Source: Puniceicoccaceae bacterium K14 (GTDB lineage Bacteria > Verrucomicrobiota > Verrucomicrobiia > Opitutales > Opitutaceae). From it: a stretch of DNA of 64,000 nucleotides. This document shows, in pieces, positions 16,108-24,738 of this stretch; positions within the stretch are counted from its first letter, which is position 1, and each line of letters starts with the position of its first letter. The position numbers and the translations under genes are program-made. The notes under the pieces were generated by a model that did no database searches, had not been told where the DNA came from, and was given only the letters and a program-made list of their open reading frames with translations. The stretch covers positions 1-64,000 of the forward strand of contig JAKYXN010000016.1 of assembly GCA_022538095.1 (NCBI GenBank), given 5' to 3'.

Positions 16108-17448
16108 ATGGTTAGAAAAACCTTAAGTAGCCGTCGATTTATAAAGCCATCCTTCGCGTATTTGATTGAAAAGAAGCGTGATGGGCAAGAATTTACGAAA
16201 GAAGAAATTCGATACGTAATCGACTCGATTTTAGATGGAGATATGCCTGATTTTCAGATGGCTGCGATGGCCATGGCGATATTCTTCCAAGGAATGTCGG
16301 CCCAGGAGACTGCCACGTTGACTGAAGAGATGATGCTTTCAGGAGAGGTTATTGACCTTTCTCACATTGCGAAGCCGAAGATCGACAAATACTCTACAGG
16401 TGGAGTGGGTGATAAAACATCCCTCGTGCTTGTTCCACTAGCAGTTGCTAGCGGGATCGTTGTTCCGATGATGGGTGGCATTGACCAAGATTTTGCGATC
16501 AGCACGCTTGATAAATTGAGTGCTGTCCCAGGATTCAATGCGAACTTGGACATCGATGAATTCGTGAAAAAGCTAGAAGTTGTAGGAGGAGCAATGGTTC
16601 GGCAAAGTCCTGAATTGGCTCCCGCAGATGCGAAGCTCTTCGAAATGCGCAAGAAAACGGCAACGATTCCAAGTTTGCCTTTGATTACTGGAAGCGTCCT
16701 TTCCAAGAAATTGGCCGAAGGCGCTGAAGGCCTCGTTATCGATGTAAAATGGGGGAATGGTTCTTTCATTCGTGATCTTGAGCAGGCGAAGCAACTCGCT
16801 CGTTCTATGACACGTGTTGGGCGCTCAATGAAGCGTCGCTGTGTTGCCTTGGTTACTGATATGAATCAGCCACTTGGAGATACGGTAGGAACAGCCTTGG
16901 AACTCAAGGAAGCGATCCAATTGCTGAAGGGCGAAGGCCCAGAAGATCTACAGGAATTAGTTCTGAAATTGGGGATGGAAATTGTCCGCTTGGCTGGCGT
17001 TGCGGGATCTACTCTTTCTGCGAAGCAAACTGTCCAACGTCATATCGAAGACGGTACCGCTCTCGAGAGCCTCAAAAAGATAATTGCGGCTCAAGGGGGT
17101 GATACTTCTTACATTGATGATCCTGAAAAATTCCCACAAGCTAAGCATATCCGTAAGTTGCCTGCTCCAAAGCGTGGATACGTTCATACGATTAACGCCT
17201 CCCAAATTGCGAAGGGAGTGCATCTTCTCGGAGCTGGCCCAGATGAAGACGGAAATATTGACTACGCAGTGGGTGTTTCTGAGATCAAAAAAGTGGGTAC
17301 GCAGGTTAAGCAAGGCGAGCCGTTGATGATGATTCATTACAATGACGAAGCGAAGCTTGAGCAGGCGCTTGAGTACTTTAAAGCTGCTTACCGTTTAGCT
17401 CCAAAGCGTCCAACGCCTCCACCTCTTATAGTAGAGCGTGTTGCGTAG
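16108..17448 (+). CDS. deoA: Divergent pyrimidine-nucleoside (thymidine) phosphorylase
   Basis: Nucleoside phosphorylase family II protein of about 446 aa. Such enzymes split thymidine or uridine with phosphate into base and (deoxy)ribose 1-phosphate. The helical N-terminal domain, the phosphate loop KYSTGGVGDKTSL and the base-site stretch PLITGSVLSKKLAEG are clear. It differs from standard enzymes in three places: the loop His is Tyr (KHSTGG to KYSTGG); the glycine-rich GHTGGTLDKL is replaced by DQDFAISTLDKL; and DVKVGSGAFM is DVKWGNGSFI. The preferred start is the ATG at 16108; the upstream TTG at 16090 has no support. It is a single gene with its own terminator. A changed substrate or lower activity is possible. 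Confidence 0.85.
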   Translation: MVRKTLSSRRFIKPSFAYLIEKKRDGQEFTKEEIRYVIDSILDGDMPDFQMAAMAMAIFFQGMSAQETATLTEEMMLSGEVIDLSHIAKPKIDKYSTGGVGDKTSLVLVPLAVASGIVVPMMGGIDQDFAISTLDKLSAVPGFNANLDIDEFVKKLEVVGGAMVRQSPELAPADAKLFEMRKKTATIPSLPLITGSVLSKKLAEGAEGLVIDVKWGNGSFIRDLEQAKQLARSMTRVGRSMKRRCVALVTDMNQPLGDTVGTALELKEAIQLLKGEGPEDLQELVLKLGMEIVRLAGVAGSTLSAKQTVQRHIEDGTALESLKKIIAAQGGDTSYIDDPEKFPQAKHIRKLPAPKRGYVHTINASQIAKGVHLLGAGPDEDGNIDYAVGVSEIKKVGTQVKQGEPLMMIHYNDEAKLEQALEYFKAAYRLAPKRPTPPPLIVERVA

Positions 17449-17476
17449 TTGGTAATTTGGCTACAAATTTTCAAAG

Positions 17477-17505
17477 CTGATCGGATTTGTTCGATCAGTT
17501 TTTTT
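17477..17505 (+). terminator. Terminator of the nucleoside phosphorylase gene
   Basis: The 7-bp stem CTGATCG / CGATCAG (17477-17483, 17492-17498) is followed by seven T (17499-17505), 28 bases after the stop codon. It is back to back with a minus-strand terminator. Confidence 0.85.
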
Positions 17506-17511
17506 GTGGCC

Positions 17512-17547
17512 AAAAAAAAGCCCCAATTCGCAAATGCGAATTGAGGC
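17512..17547 (-). terminator. Terminator of the TorF-type porin gene
   Basis: The stem GCCCCAATTCGC / GCGAATTGAGGC (17520-17531, 17536-17547, one mismatch, loop AAAT) is followed on the minus strand by eight T (17512-17519 on the complement). It lies 29 bases beyond the porin stop. Confidence 0.88.
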
Positions 17548-17576
17548 TGAGGTTTTCAAATTAATTTAGAAAAGTC

Positions 17577-18320
17577 TTAGTAGCCCGCTTGGAAGCTGAA
17601 GCCACCCCAAATGTTGGCATCAGTACCGCCTAAGCCAAGGTTGCTGTCATTAGCAGAGGCACGAAGACCAAGGCTGATGGAAGCTGACTCGGAGAGTGTG
17701 TATACTATATCGGCTGACGCACCGTAGTACCAATAGGATGAGGAGTCATCTGGATCCGCATACCCAAGGTATCCACCAATCACGACTGTGTTTTTGTCAT
17801 CGAGTTCGATCTCGTGAGAGACCGATGTTTCGAGAGTGAGAACTTCTAAATCGAAATCGTAAAAAACATAAGCCGATGGCGCTAGGGCTGCATCTAGATT
17901 TGCACCAAAGTAAATTTCGGTGGTTTCTTTATCGATACTGTCAATTGTATGTTGAAACTCATCTGCAGTTTCGTCTCCTGTAGATTTAGCGATGCTACGA
18001 GCGTCTGGATACTGGTAAAAAGTAATACCAGTGTCAGCTGTGATCAGGTCCGTCAAAACGAATTGGTAGCCAGCATAATAGTCAAATTCGTTGGATGAAC
18101 CGTCGCTCGTAGGTTGATTTGTCCAGATTCCACCGTAGAAATCTCCGTAAGTGAGATCAATAGCAGCTTGTAGGCTGCTGTCTGCCAGTTGGATACCACG
18201 GAAGACGTACTCGCTTTCGTAGCCGAGTGATAGGTCTGCGGTGAGTTCTTCTGCATTTACCGCAGCAGTGCAAAAGGCACCCGCAGCGATAGAAAACAAT
18301 GCGATAGTTTCTTTTTTCAT
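17577..18320 (-). CDS. TorF family putative porin
   Basis: Outer-membrane beta-barrel protein of 247 aa. A Sec signal peptide covers about residues 1-23 (cleavage near VNA|EE). The mature N-terminus, LTADLSLGYESEYVFRGIQL, is the hallmark of the TorF/Gcw_chp family. The rest alternates short amphipathic strands with acidic loops and ends in GFSFQAGY, with a terminal aromatic residue suitable for BAM recognition. The solute is unknown. Monocistronic, with its own terminator and 165 bases of upstream sequence. Confidence 0.88.
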   Translation of the reverse strand: MKKETIALFSIAAGAFCTAAVNAEELTADLSLGYESEYVFRGIQLADSSLQAAIDLTYGDFYGGIWTNQPTSDGSSNEFDYYAGYQFVLTDLITADTGITFYQYPDARSIAKSTGDETADEFQHTIDSIDKETTEIYFGANLDAALAPSAYVFYDFDLEVLTLETSVSHEIELDDKNTVVIGGYLGYADPDDSSSYWYYGASADIVYTLSESASISLGLRASANDSNLGLGGTDANIWGGFSFQAGY

Positions 18321-18485
18321 GTTTGTAGTAGTTAGTTTTTTGTAGACGAGCCCTATTGGGCCGCGATCTTAGTAATATTCATTGGCTAAAAGTTCCAAAA
18401 AATATTATTGGCAAACATCAGTGTGTATTAGCGTTCTATAAATCAATAGCAAAGTTTGCTGATCGATTTCCAATACTAATATGAG

Positions 18486-18944
18486 TTATTGCTGACTCTT
18501 CTTCTTTTCTAGGTATCTGGTGACGCTGTAGCGACCTGGTTTGTATTGAGAAAGAAGTAAGCAAACTCCAAGCAAACACAGATTTTTGGCAAAATTACTC
18601 CGTTGAAGAATGCTCCAGATCCATTCGTTGTCTGGGGCGATAAAATCTGGAGTCGCGAAAAGGGCAGGTGCGTGTACCGCTGCAGTTACGCCTACTATAA
18701 AAAGCCCAAGAATAAGGGATGCTAATCGAATCTTGTATCCAATAACAATGAGTATTCCACCAATCATCAATAGTATGCCACATAATATGGATACGTATCC
18801 GGGGAAGGGTATCCAGGTGGGCATGAGTTTTTGAATGAGTTCATCGCTTAGGATATGCTCGCCTCCTAACCCAAGGAAAATAAAGCTAAATGAAGCCCGA
18901 AATAGAATGTCGATAATGTCTTTATTTATAAAACCGTGTTTCAT
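18486..18944 (-). CDS. DoxX family membrane protein
   Basis: Four-helix inner-membrane protein of 152 aa (about residues 12-28, 45-68, 72-92, 115-133) with the DoxX pattern: FRASFSFIFLGLGGEHIL near the start and a PFPGYVSILCGILLMIGGIL second helix. DoxX proteins are linked to quinone-dependent or oxidative-stress functions in some organisms, but no activity can be inferred here. The start codon directly follows the stop of the upstream SDR gene (TAAATG), implying translational coupling. Confidence 0.8.
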   Translation of the reverse strand: MKHGFINKDIIDILFRASFSFIFLGLGGEHILSDELIQKLMPTWIPFPGYVSILCGILLMIGGILIVIGYKIRLASLILGLFIVGVTAAVHAPALFATPDFIAPDNEWIWSILQRSNFAKNLCLLGVCLLLSQYKPGRYSVTRYLEKKKSQQ

Positions 18945-19811
18945 TTATTTTCCCCAACGTTTAATGCCTGGAAGAGACCTATAGAGTAAGATGTGGTAAA
19001 GGCGTCTAGGTATTAAGCGCCTAATGATATAGAAAATTCGAGCGTCAGGTGTTCCGGCGGTTCGTAGGGGAGGTCGCTTGCGTTGCGCAACTTGAAAAAT
19101 TCGTTTGGCTACTGTTTCGCTGGTGCAAGGAGTCCGTTTCATCATCTTACCTACGAATTTGGTCATATTTTGGTAATGTTCCTCGTAGGGGCTTGGTTCA
19201 GACTGGTTACTGGTTCGTTTACTGGAATAGTAAACTTTTTCAAAGGCCAGTGAATTAATAAAGCCCGGGCGGACAAGGGATACGTGGATATTCCACGGTT
19301 TCGTTTCGTACCAGAGTGACTCGGTTGCGCCTTCTAAGGCAAATTTGGATGCCGAGTAAGATGCCATTGTGGGCATGGCCATCATACCTCCGACGGATGA
19401 AATATTTATAATACGCCCCGAGCGCCTTTTTCGCATTGTCGGCAATACGCATCGAATTAGATGCATCGCTCCGAGGTAATTGACCGCCAATTGATTTTGC
19501 TCGTCCTCAGGGGTCATGTCTTCAACTACGGATCTGTAGGAGATTCCAGCGTTATTTATGAGAATGTCGATCTTGCCGAAACGTTGTTCTGTCTTGGTAA
19601 TTAGGGTGCTTGCGGCTTGAAAATCTTTAACATCTAGAGATTCGATCTGTATGTTATCAGCTTGGGCTATTGGATCCGCGGACAGGGCGTCTGAGGATTT
19701 GGGGAGAGCAGTGCCGACGACATTGTATTGGGCCGTGTTAAAGAGTTTTAACAGCTCGTAACCAATGCCCGAGCTACATCCTGTAATGAATACGACTTTT
19801 CTTTCAGCCAT
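18945..19811 (-). CDS. Short-chain dehydrogenase/reductase
   Basis: Classical SDR of 288 aa. The cofactor motif TGCSSGIG is near residue 11, NNAGIS near 86, the catalytic Ser is in INISSVGGM (about 137), and Tyr/Lys are in SYSASK (about 152-156). The C-terminal tail is long and basic (RTAGTPDARIFYIIRRLIPR), resembling SDRs that sit near membranes and act on lipids or steroids. The substrate is unknown. It is coupled to the DoxX gene through a TAAATG junction, so the two may act together on a membrane-associated substrate. Confidence 0.88.
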   Translation of the reverse strand: MAERKVVFITGCSSGIGYELLKLFNTAQYNVVGTALPKSSDALSADPIAQADNIQIESLDVKDFQAASTLITKTEQRFGKIDILINNAGISYRSVVEDMTPEDEQNQLAVNYLGAMHLIRCVLPTMRKRRSGRIINISSVGGMMAMPTMASYSASKFALEGATESLWYETKPWNIHVSLVRPGFINSLAFEKVYYSSKRTSNQSEPSPYEEHYQNMTKFVGKMMKRTPCTSETVAKRIFQVAQRKRPPLRTAGTPDARIFYIIRRLIPRRLYHILLYRSLPGIKRWGK

Positions 19812-19987
19812 GCGATAACAGCTAAGGTAAACCTAAACTCTGGTTTCGTAAAGCTTGTTTCTTATCTTGCTGCCGGAGTGCCTCATTCATTTTTATCAAT
19901 TTTCTATGAAAAAGGTTGGCAAGAATAGTTAGAGGAAAGACACTAAATTTGAGATTTATCGTCGAACGTTAATTCCAGTCCTAAATT

Positions 19988-20752
19988 ATGAAAAAGCTAA
20001 TCACTGTTTTCCTCGTATTTGCGGTTATCGCGGTCGCAATATTTTTAAGTTTCTCCAAAGTTCTTAGTAAAGGTATTGTTGCGGGTGTAGAGACCTATGG
20101 TCCTGATGTGACCCAGACCGAGGTAACTTTGGAGAGCGTAAATTTATCTGCATTTTCAGGCAAAGGAGCTATTACAGGGTTTGTAGTTGGCAACCCTGAA
20201 GGTTTTTCGACCGAGCATGCTATCAAATTGGACGATTTTCAAATCGACCTGAAGCCCGCGTCGGTGATTTCCGACAAGATTGTTATTAATGAGATTATAA
20301 TCGATGGGCCTCAAATTATCTACGAAACGAACTCGGAATTTAAGACGAATATAGGGACGATTCTTAAGAACGTAGAATCTTTCGCCGGTTCGTCTGATGC
20401 GTCTGAAGAGGCTGAAGAGCAAGACTCTGAAGGATCGGAGAAAAAGCTGGAGATTGGCTTATTTCGTTTGAGCAATGCTAAGGTACAAGTCGTTAACCCA
20501 CTTTTGGGCGGCGATGGGCTAAGCTTGGAGCTACCCGTCATCGAGCTAGAAGATTTGGGCAAAGGAGAAGAAGGAATGACGATCGCTGATGTCATGAAAA
20601 AAGTTTTGGCTTCTGTGAACCAAGAAACAATTACCGCAATGAGTAAGAATGGTGGAGACTTGGGCAATCAAGTTGAGGAAGTTGGAAAGAAGGCTAAGGA
20701 AAGCGTTGGGAATTTACTAAAAGGTTTTAAGAAATCCGTCGAGAGCGAGTAA
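19988..20752 (+). CDS. AsmA-like membrane-anchored periplasmic protein
   Basis: Protein of 254 aa with an N-terminal helix (about residues 4-24) and an exported body. The region about 30-110 (GPDVTQTEVTLESVNLSAFSG, then GNPEGFSTEHAIKLDDFQID, then INEIIIDGPQIIYE) has the repeated beta pattern of the AsmA/DUF748 group, which links membranes or moves lipids in better-studied members. An acidic linker (about 133-150) and a Lys-rich amphipathic C-terminus follow. A weak hairpin overlaps the stop codon. It may be transcribed together with the type II secretion genes 67 bases downstream, but the relation is not evident. Confidence 0.65.
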   Translation: MKKLITVFLVFAVIAVAIFLSFSKVLSKGIVAGVETYGPDVTQTEVTLESVNLSAFSGKGAITGFVVGNPEGFSTEHAIKLDDFQIDLKPASVISDKIVINEIIIDGPQIIYETNSEFKTNIGTILKNVESFAGSSDASEEAEEQDSEGSEKKLEIGLFRLSNAKVQVVNPLLGGDGLSLELPVIELEDLGKGEEGMTIADVMKKVLASVNQETITAMSKNGGDLGNQVEEVGKKAKESVGNLLKGFKKSVESE

Positions 20753-20765
20753 CGCTCGCTTGTTT
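20743..20765 (+). terminator. Weak hairpin at the end of the AsmA-like gene
   Basis: A short stem GAGCG / CGCTC (20743-20747, 20753-20757) straddles the stop codon and is followed by GCTTGTTTT. It is too weak to call a firm terminator. Confidence 0.3.
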
Positions 20766-20819
20766 TAAGGAGTCGGGTGGGGCTGAAGTCATTCCTGTTC
20801 GACATTCGTAACAAAATAA

Positions 20820-22508
20820 ATGTTCGAGGCCCGCAACGAGTCTATATTTGAAATTGCCTTAAAACAACTTGGTATCGAGGAGGCAATGCTAGAGGAGTTG
20901 CGTCCGAGTTGGGCAGGGGCAGGGAAGTCGATGGCATCTTTGCTTGTTGAGCGTGGATTTGTTGAGAAAGACGAGTTGCTTGATTCCGTAGCCGTATTTC
21001 TTGGATTAAGACGATGCCTTAATATTCCGCCAGAAATTCCGAGGGGAATTATTGATTTAATTGATACGTCTACTGCGAGGATGTACGGAGTTATCCCAGT
21101 TGGAGAAAGCGGACCTTTTATAGAAGTCATCGCAATTGACCCTTTCAATCCTCAGTTGGTTGATGATTTGGATTTTATTGTAGGTCGAAGTACTCGGATT
21201 TTGGTGGCAGACCCGAAGGATGTCGAAGATTTGTTAGACGTTTACTATCGAACAAGTGATAGGGACTACGTTGGGATTTTAGAAGAAGTTGATTATCGAA
21301 ATGTTGATTTGGATACAAATCTTTCGGTGGATGATTTGCTCTCGATGGCAGGGGAAACTCCGATTATTCGTTTTGTAAATTTGGTGCTCGCTCAGGCAAT
21401 AAATGACAAAGCATCGGATATACATTTCGAGCCTTTTGAGAAGGATTTCAAAATTCGCTATCGTATTGACGGAGCTCTCTACGAAATGTCGCCGCCTCCT
21501 AAAGAGCTTACTATACCGATTACATCCAGAATCAAAGTTATCGGAAATTTAAACATATCCGAGCGTCGAATACCGCAAGATGGGAAAGTGCGGCTAACGG
21601 TTTCCGGAAGGCCCGTTGATCTGCGAATATCAACACTGCCAACCCAATTTGGAGAAAGCGTTGTTCTGCGCGTACTCGACCAATCTGCTACTTCATTGGA
21701 CTTGAACAATGTTGGTATGCCAGAAGACGTTTTGGAGACAGTGAGAGAAGCGATAACGAAGCCTAATGGGATATTTATCGTAACGGGACCCACAGGCTCC
21801 GGAAAAACGACGACATTGTACAGTTGCCTGAAGGAATTGAACGTAGTCGGTTCCAAATTAATGACAGTTGAGGATCCGATCGAGTACGAGATCGATGGCA
21901 TAATGCAAGTGGCGGTAAACCACGCGGTAGGCTTAGGGTTCGCCAATGCTCTTAAAGCGTTTTTGCGACAAGATCCAGATATAATCATGGTAGGCGAAAT
22001 TCGCGATATTGAGACTGCGCAAATCGCGATTCAGTCGTCGCTTACAGGGCACCTCGTTTTATCGACTCTACACACCAACGACGCTCCGGGAGCGATCACT
22101 CGCTTACGAGATATGGGAGTGGAACCGTTCTTGATCGCTTCCTCATTGGAAGCCGTACTGGCTCAACGATTGCTGCGTAGAGTTTGTAATGATTGTAGGC
22201 GATCCTATATGCCGAGTCTCGGGATGCTTACTCAATTGGACCTTGATCCAGGCACACTCGCGGAAAATGAATTCTATAATGGCAAAGGATGCGCTTCTTG
22301 TGCGAATACTGGCTACCGAGGACGCCTCGGGATATTCGAAATGTTGGAGATTTCTGAATCCTTGAGAGAAAAAATAAATGAAGGTGTACCGACAATCACA
22401 ATACGAGATATGGCATTGCAGCAAGGGATGCGAATGTTGCGCGAGGATGGCATACGAAATATTTTTACCGGAACCACGACAATAGAAGAGGTACTTCGTT
22501 ATACTTGA
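20820..22508 (+). CDS. gspE: GspE/PilB-type secretion or pilus ATPase
   Basis: Traffic ATPase of 562 aa that powers type II secretion or type IV pilus assembly from the cytoplasm. The N-terminal GspE_N-like domain covers about 15-145. The ATPase core has Walker A GPTGSGKT (323-330), the Asp box, Walker B ending in GEIRD (392-396) and the His box HLVLSTLHTND (411-421). Four cysteines (456, 459, 491, 494) form the usual zinc knuckle, followed by GYRGRLGIFEML. The frame begins at ATG 20820 with no evident Shine-Dalgarno. The GspF/PilC partner follows 35 bases later. Secretin, pseudopilin and peptidase genes are not in the window. Confidence 0.93.
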   Translation: MFEARNESIFEIALKQLGIEEAMLEELRPSWAGAGKSMASLLVERGFVEKDELLDSVAVFLGLRRCLNIPPEIPRGIIDLIDTSTARMYGVIPVGESGPFIEVIAIDPFNPQLVDDLDFIVGRSTRILVADPKDVEDLLDVYYRTSDRDYVGILEEVDYRNVDLDTNLSVDDLLSMAGETPIIRFVNLVLAQAINDKASDIHFEPFEKDFKIRYRIDGALYEMSPPPKELTIPITSRIKVIGNLNISERRIPQDGKVRLTVSGRPVDLRISTLPTQFGESVVLRVLDQSATSLDLNNVGMPEDVLETVREAITKPNGIFIVTGPTGSGKTTTLYSCLKELNVVGSKLMTVEDPIEYEIDGIMQVAVNHAVGLGFANALKAFLRQDPDIIMVGEIRDIETAQIAIQSSLTGHLVLSTLHTNDAPGAITRLRDMGVEPFLIASSLEAVLAQRLLRRVCNDCRRSYMPSLGMLTQLDLDPGTLAENEFYNGKGCASCANTGYRGRLGIFEMLEISESLREKINEGVPTITIRDMALQQGMRMLREDGIRNIFTGTTTIEEVLRYT

Positions 22509-22543
22509 CTCTTTTCAAATGGGAGTAACTCTAGGGAAAATCC

Positions 22544-23812
22544 ATGCCTAAATTTCAGTTCACAGCTAAAGAGCCTAGCGGCAAGGAACGGCGAGGCATT
22601 ATTGATGCTAGCACCCGTGAAGCAGCGGCTGTACAGATAAAAGGCTATGGATTGACCCCTGTTCGAGTAATGCCGGCAAATAGTAAAGCTGCTAAAGCGG
22701 CAAAAAAGGTTTCTCGCTCAGATGCTAATAAGGCGGACGCGGTTAAAAAGCCTTCGTACTTTGGTCCAGCGGCGAAACCGAAAGCGATCATGGCATTCAC
22801 GCGTCAGGTTTCTACTTTGCTAAATTCCGGGATGCCGCTTTTGCGTTGTCTTGAGGTACTCGTTTTGCAGGAACGCAATCCCGCATTTAAGTGGGTAGTG
22901 AGCCAGCTAGCGCACACAATTCGTTCTGGTAATTCTTTGTCGGAAGGCATGGCGTTGTTTCCTAAGGAATTTGATCACTTGTATGTGAACCTTGTGCGAG
23001 CAGGAGAAGCGGGAGGAACGTTGGGCTTGGCTCTTAAACGGCTGGCAAATTATTTAGAAAAACTGCATAAGATGAAGACGAAATTGATAGCAGCGATGGC
23101 TTATCCGGTCGTGGTTGCATCCATGTCTTTGATCATTGTTGCTGTCCTGATGGTGTTTGTTGTTCCAAAATTTGAGGACATTTTTAAAGAGCAATTACAG
23201 GGCGAGCAATTGCCCCAAATTACACAGTATGTATTAGCTATTAGCTCCTTCGTAATAAACTATTGGTATTATGGGATCGGGGCGATGTTTTTACTCTTTT
23301 TATTGGGGAAATTAATTTTGAATACAAAAATTGGGCGTCGGACTGTTGATTGGTTTAAGTTAAAAACTCCAAAAATTGGTGATCTTTATACCAAAATCTA
23401 TATTTCGCGATTTTCTCGTACTTTGGGGACTTTGTTAAGTAGTGGAGTTCCTATTTTGGACGGTTTGCAAATGACTAGAGATGTTTGTCACAATATTTTG
23501 GTTATGCAAGCTGTGGAAAAAGTAAGAAGTCGTGTGAAGGACGGGGAGACAATATCTAAACCACTAAGTGCGACTCGAATTTTTCCCCCGATGGTTACTA
23601 GCATGATAGAGGTCGGAGAAGAAACGGGACAAGTCTCGGAAATGCTCGACCAATTGTCTGAAATTTATGAGGAAGAAGTAGAAAACTCGGTAATTGGTCT
23701 GACGTCTGTTGTTGAACCTTTGCTTATTGTAATGCTCGCAATAGTAATTGTATTTATCTTACTAGCATTATTCCTGCCGTTCATAAAAATAATGCAAGGC
23801 TTCGCTGGATAG
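22544..23812 (+). CDS. gspF: GspF/PilC-type inner-membrane platform protein
   Basis: Type II secretion system F family protein of 422 aa. A short N-terminal domain (about 1-45, FQFTAKEPSGKERRGIIDA) is followed by a Lys/Ala-rich linker (45-75). Two T2SSF repeats follow: the first at about 85-208 (FTRQVSTLLNSGMPLLRCLE), the second at about 287-410 (FSRTLGTLLSSGVPILDGLQ). Membrane helices are at about 183-208, 235-257 and 388-412. It anchors the GspE/PilB ATPase and drives pseudopilus or pilus assembly. It is paired with the ATPase gene 35 bases upstream. The stop is only 4 bases from that of the convergent menB. Confidence 0.93.
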   Translation: MPKFQFTAKEPSGKERRGIIDASTREAAAVQIKGYGLTPVRVMPANSKAAKAAKKVSRSDANKADAVKKPSYFGPAAKPKAIMAFTRQVSTLLNSGMPLLRCLEVLVLQERNPAFKWVVSQLAHTIRSGNSLSEGMALFPKEFDHLYVNLVRAGEAGGTLGLALKRLANYLEKLHKMKTKLIAAMAYPVVVASMSLIIVAVLMVFVVPKFEDIFKEQLQGEQLPQITQYVLAISSFVINYWYYGIGAMFLLFLLGKLILNTKIGRRTVDWFKLKTPKIGDLYTKIYISRFSRTLGTLLSSGVPILDGLQMTRDVCHNILVMQAVEKVRSRVKDGETISKPLSATRIFPPMVTSMIEVGEETGQVSEMLDQLSEIYEEEVENSVIGLTSVVEPLLIVMLAIVIVFILLALFLPFIKIMQGFAG

Positions 23813-23816
23813 AGAT

Positions 23817-24707
23817 TCAATATTGTCTCGGAAATTTCGAGAAGTCTGCTTTTCTTTTCTCAACAAATGCTGACCGCCCTTCGACGGCTTCATCGGTACC
23901 GTATGCAAGTCGGGTCGCCTCTCCGGCAAAAATTTGCTGACCGACCATACCATCATCAGCCAAATTAAATGCGTATTTAAGCATTTTTTGCGCTGTGGGA
24001 GATTTTTCATTTATGATGCATGCCCATTCTAATGCTTTGCTTTCCAGTTCAGCGTGAGGAACAACTTTGTTTACCATGCCCATTTCGTAAGCGTCTTGAG
24101 CAGTGTATCGCAAACCTAAGAAAAAGATTTCACGAGCTCGCTTTTGGCCAATTTGCTTCGCTAAATACGCGGATCCGTAGCCTCCGTCGAAGCTCGCGAC
24201 GTCCGCATCCTTTTGTTGAAAAACTGCGTGCTCTTTTGATGCTAGAGTGAGGTCGCAAATGGCATGAAGCGAATGGCCGCCGCCTACGGCGTAGCCTGGT
24301 ACTACCGCGATGACGACTTTCGGCATGAAGCGTATTAGCCTTTGAACTTCAAGGATATGGAGTCGACCCATTTTCGCTCCAGTGGCATCCTCGGTCCCTT
24401 CGTATTTGTAGCCATCTTTTCCTCGCACTCTTTGATCGCCACCTGAGCAAAAAGCCCATCCACCATCCTTCGGTGAAGGACCATTACCGGTGAGCAAAAC
24501 GACCCCAACAGTTTCATTGGTGTGAGCGTGCTCGAGAGCGGTGTGGAGTTCGTCAACAGTCTTGGGGCGAAATGCATTGCGACACTCAGGACGATTGAAT
24601 GCGATTCGAACCGTTCCACCGACAAGGGCTTCGTGATAAGTTATGTCTTCAAATTCGAAGCCTTCGACTGCTTTCCAGTCTTTTGTATTAAATATTTCGG
24701 ATACCAT
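23817..24707 (-). CDS. menB: 1,4-dihydroxy-2-naphthoyl-CoA synthase
   Basis: Crotonase-fold enzyme of 296 aa. It closes the second ring in menaquinone synthesis, converting o-succinylbenzoyl-CoA to 1,4-dihydroxy-2-naphthoyl-CoA. MenB-specific features are visible: FNRPECRNAFRPKTVDEL near 38-55, the GDQRVRGKDGY loop at about 90-100, PGYAVGGGHSLH forming the oxyanion hole, and DADVASFDGGYGSAYLA carrying the catalytic Asp. The C-terminal FVEKRKADFSKFPR is also MenB-like. It implies that the host respires with menaquinone. It is 31 bases downstream of the dihydroorotase gene and probably co-transcribed; no other men genes are in the window. Confidence 0.95.
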   Translation of the reverse strand: MVSEIFNTKDWKAVEGFEFEDITYHEALVGGTVRIAFNRPECRNAFRPKTVDELHTALEHAHTNETVGVVLLTGNGPSPKDGGWAFCSGGDQRVRGKDGYKYEGTEDATGAKMGRLHILEVQRLIRFMPKVVIAVVPGYAVGGGHSLHAICDLTLASKEHAVFQQKDADVASFDGGYGSAYLAKQIGQKRAREIFFLGLRYTAQDAYEMGMVNKVVPHAELESKALEWACIINEKSPTAQKMLKYAFNLADDGMVGQQIFAGEATRLAYGTDEAVEGRSAFVEKRKADFSKFPRQY

Positions 24708-24738
24708 TTTGTGCGAGTGTCGTTAAGGGGCTGGAGGG

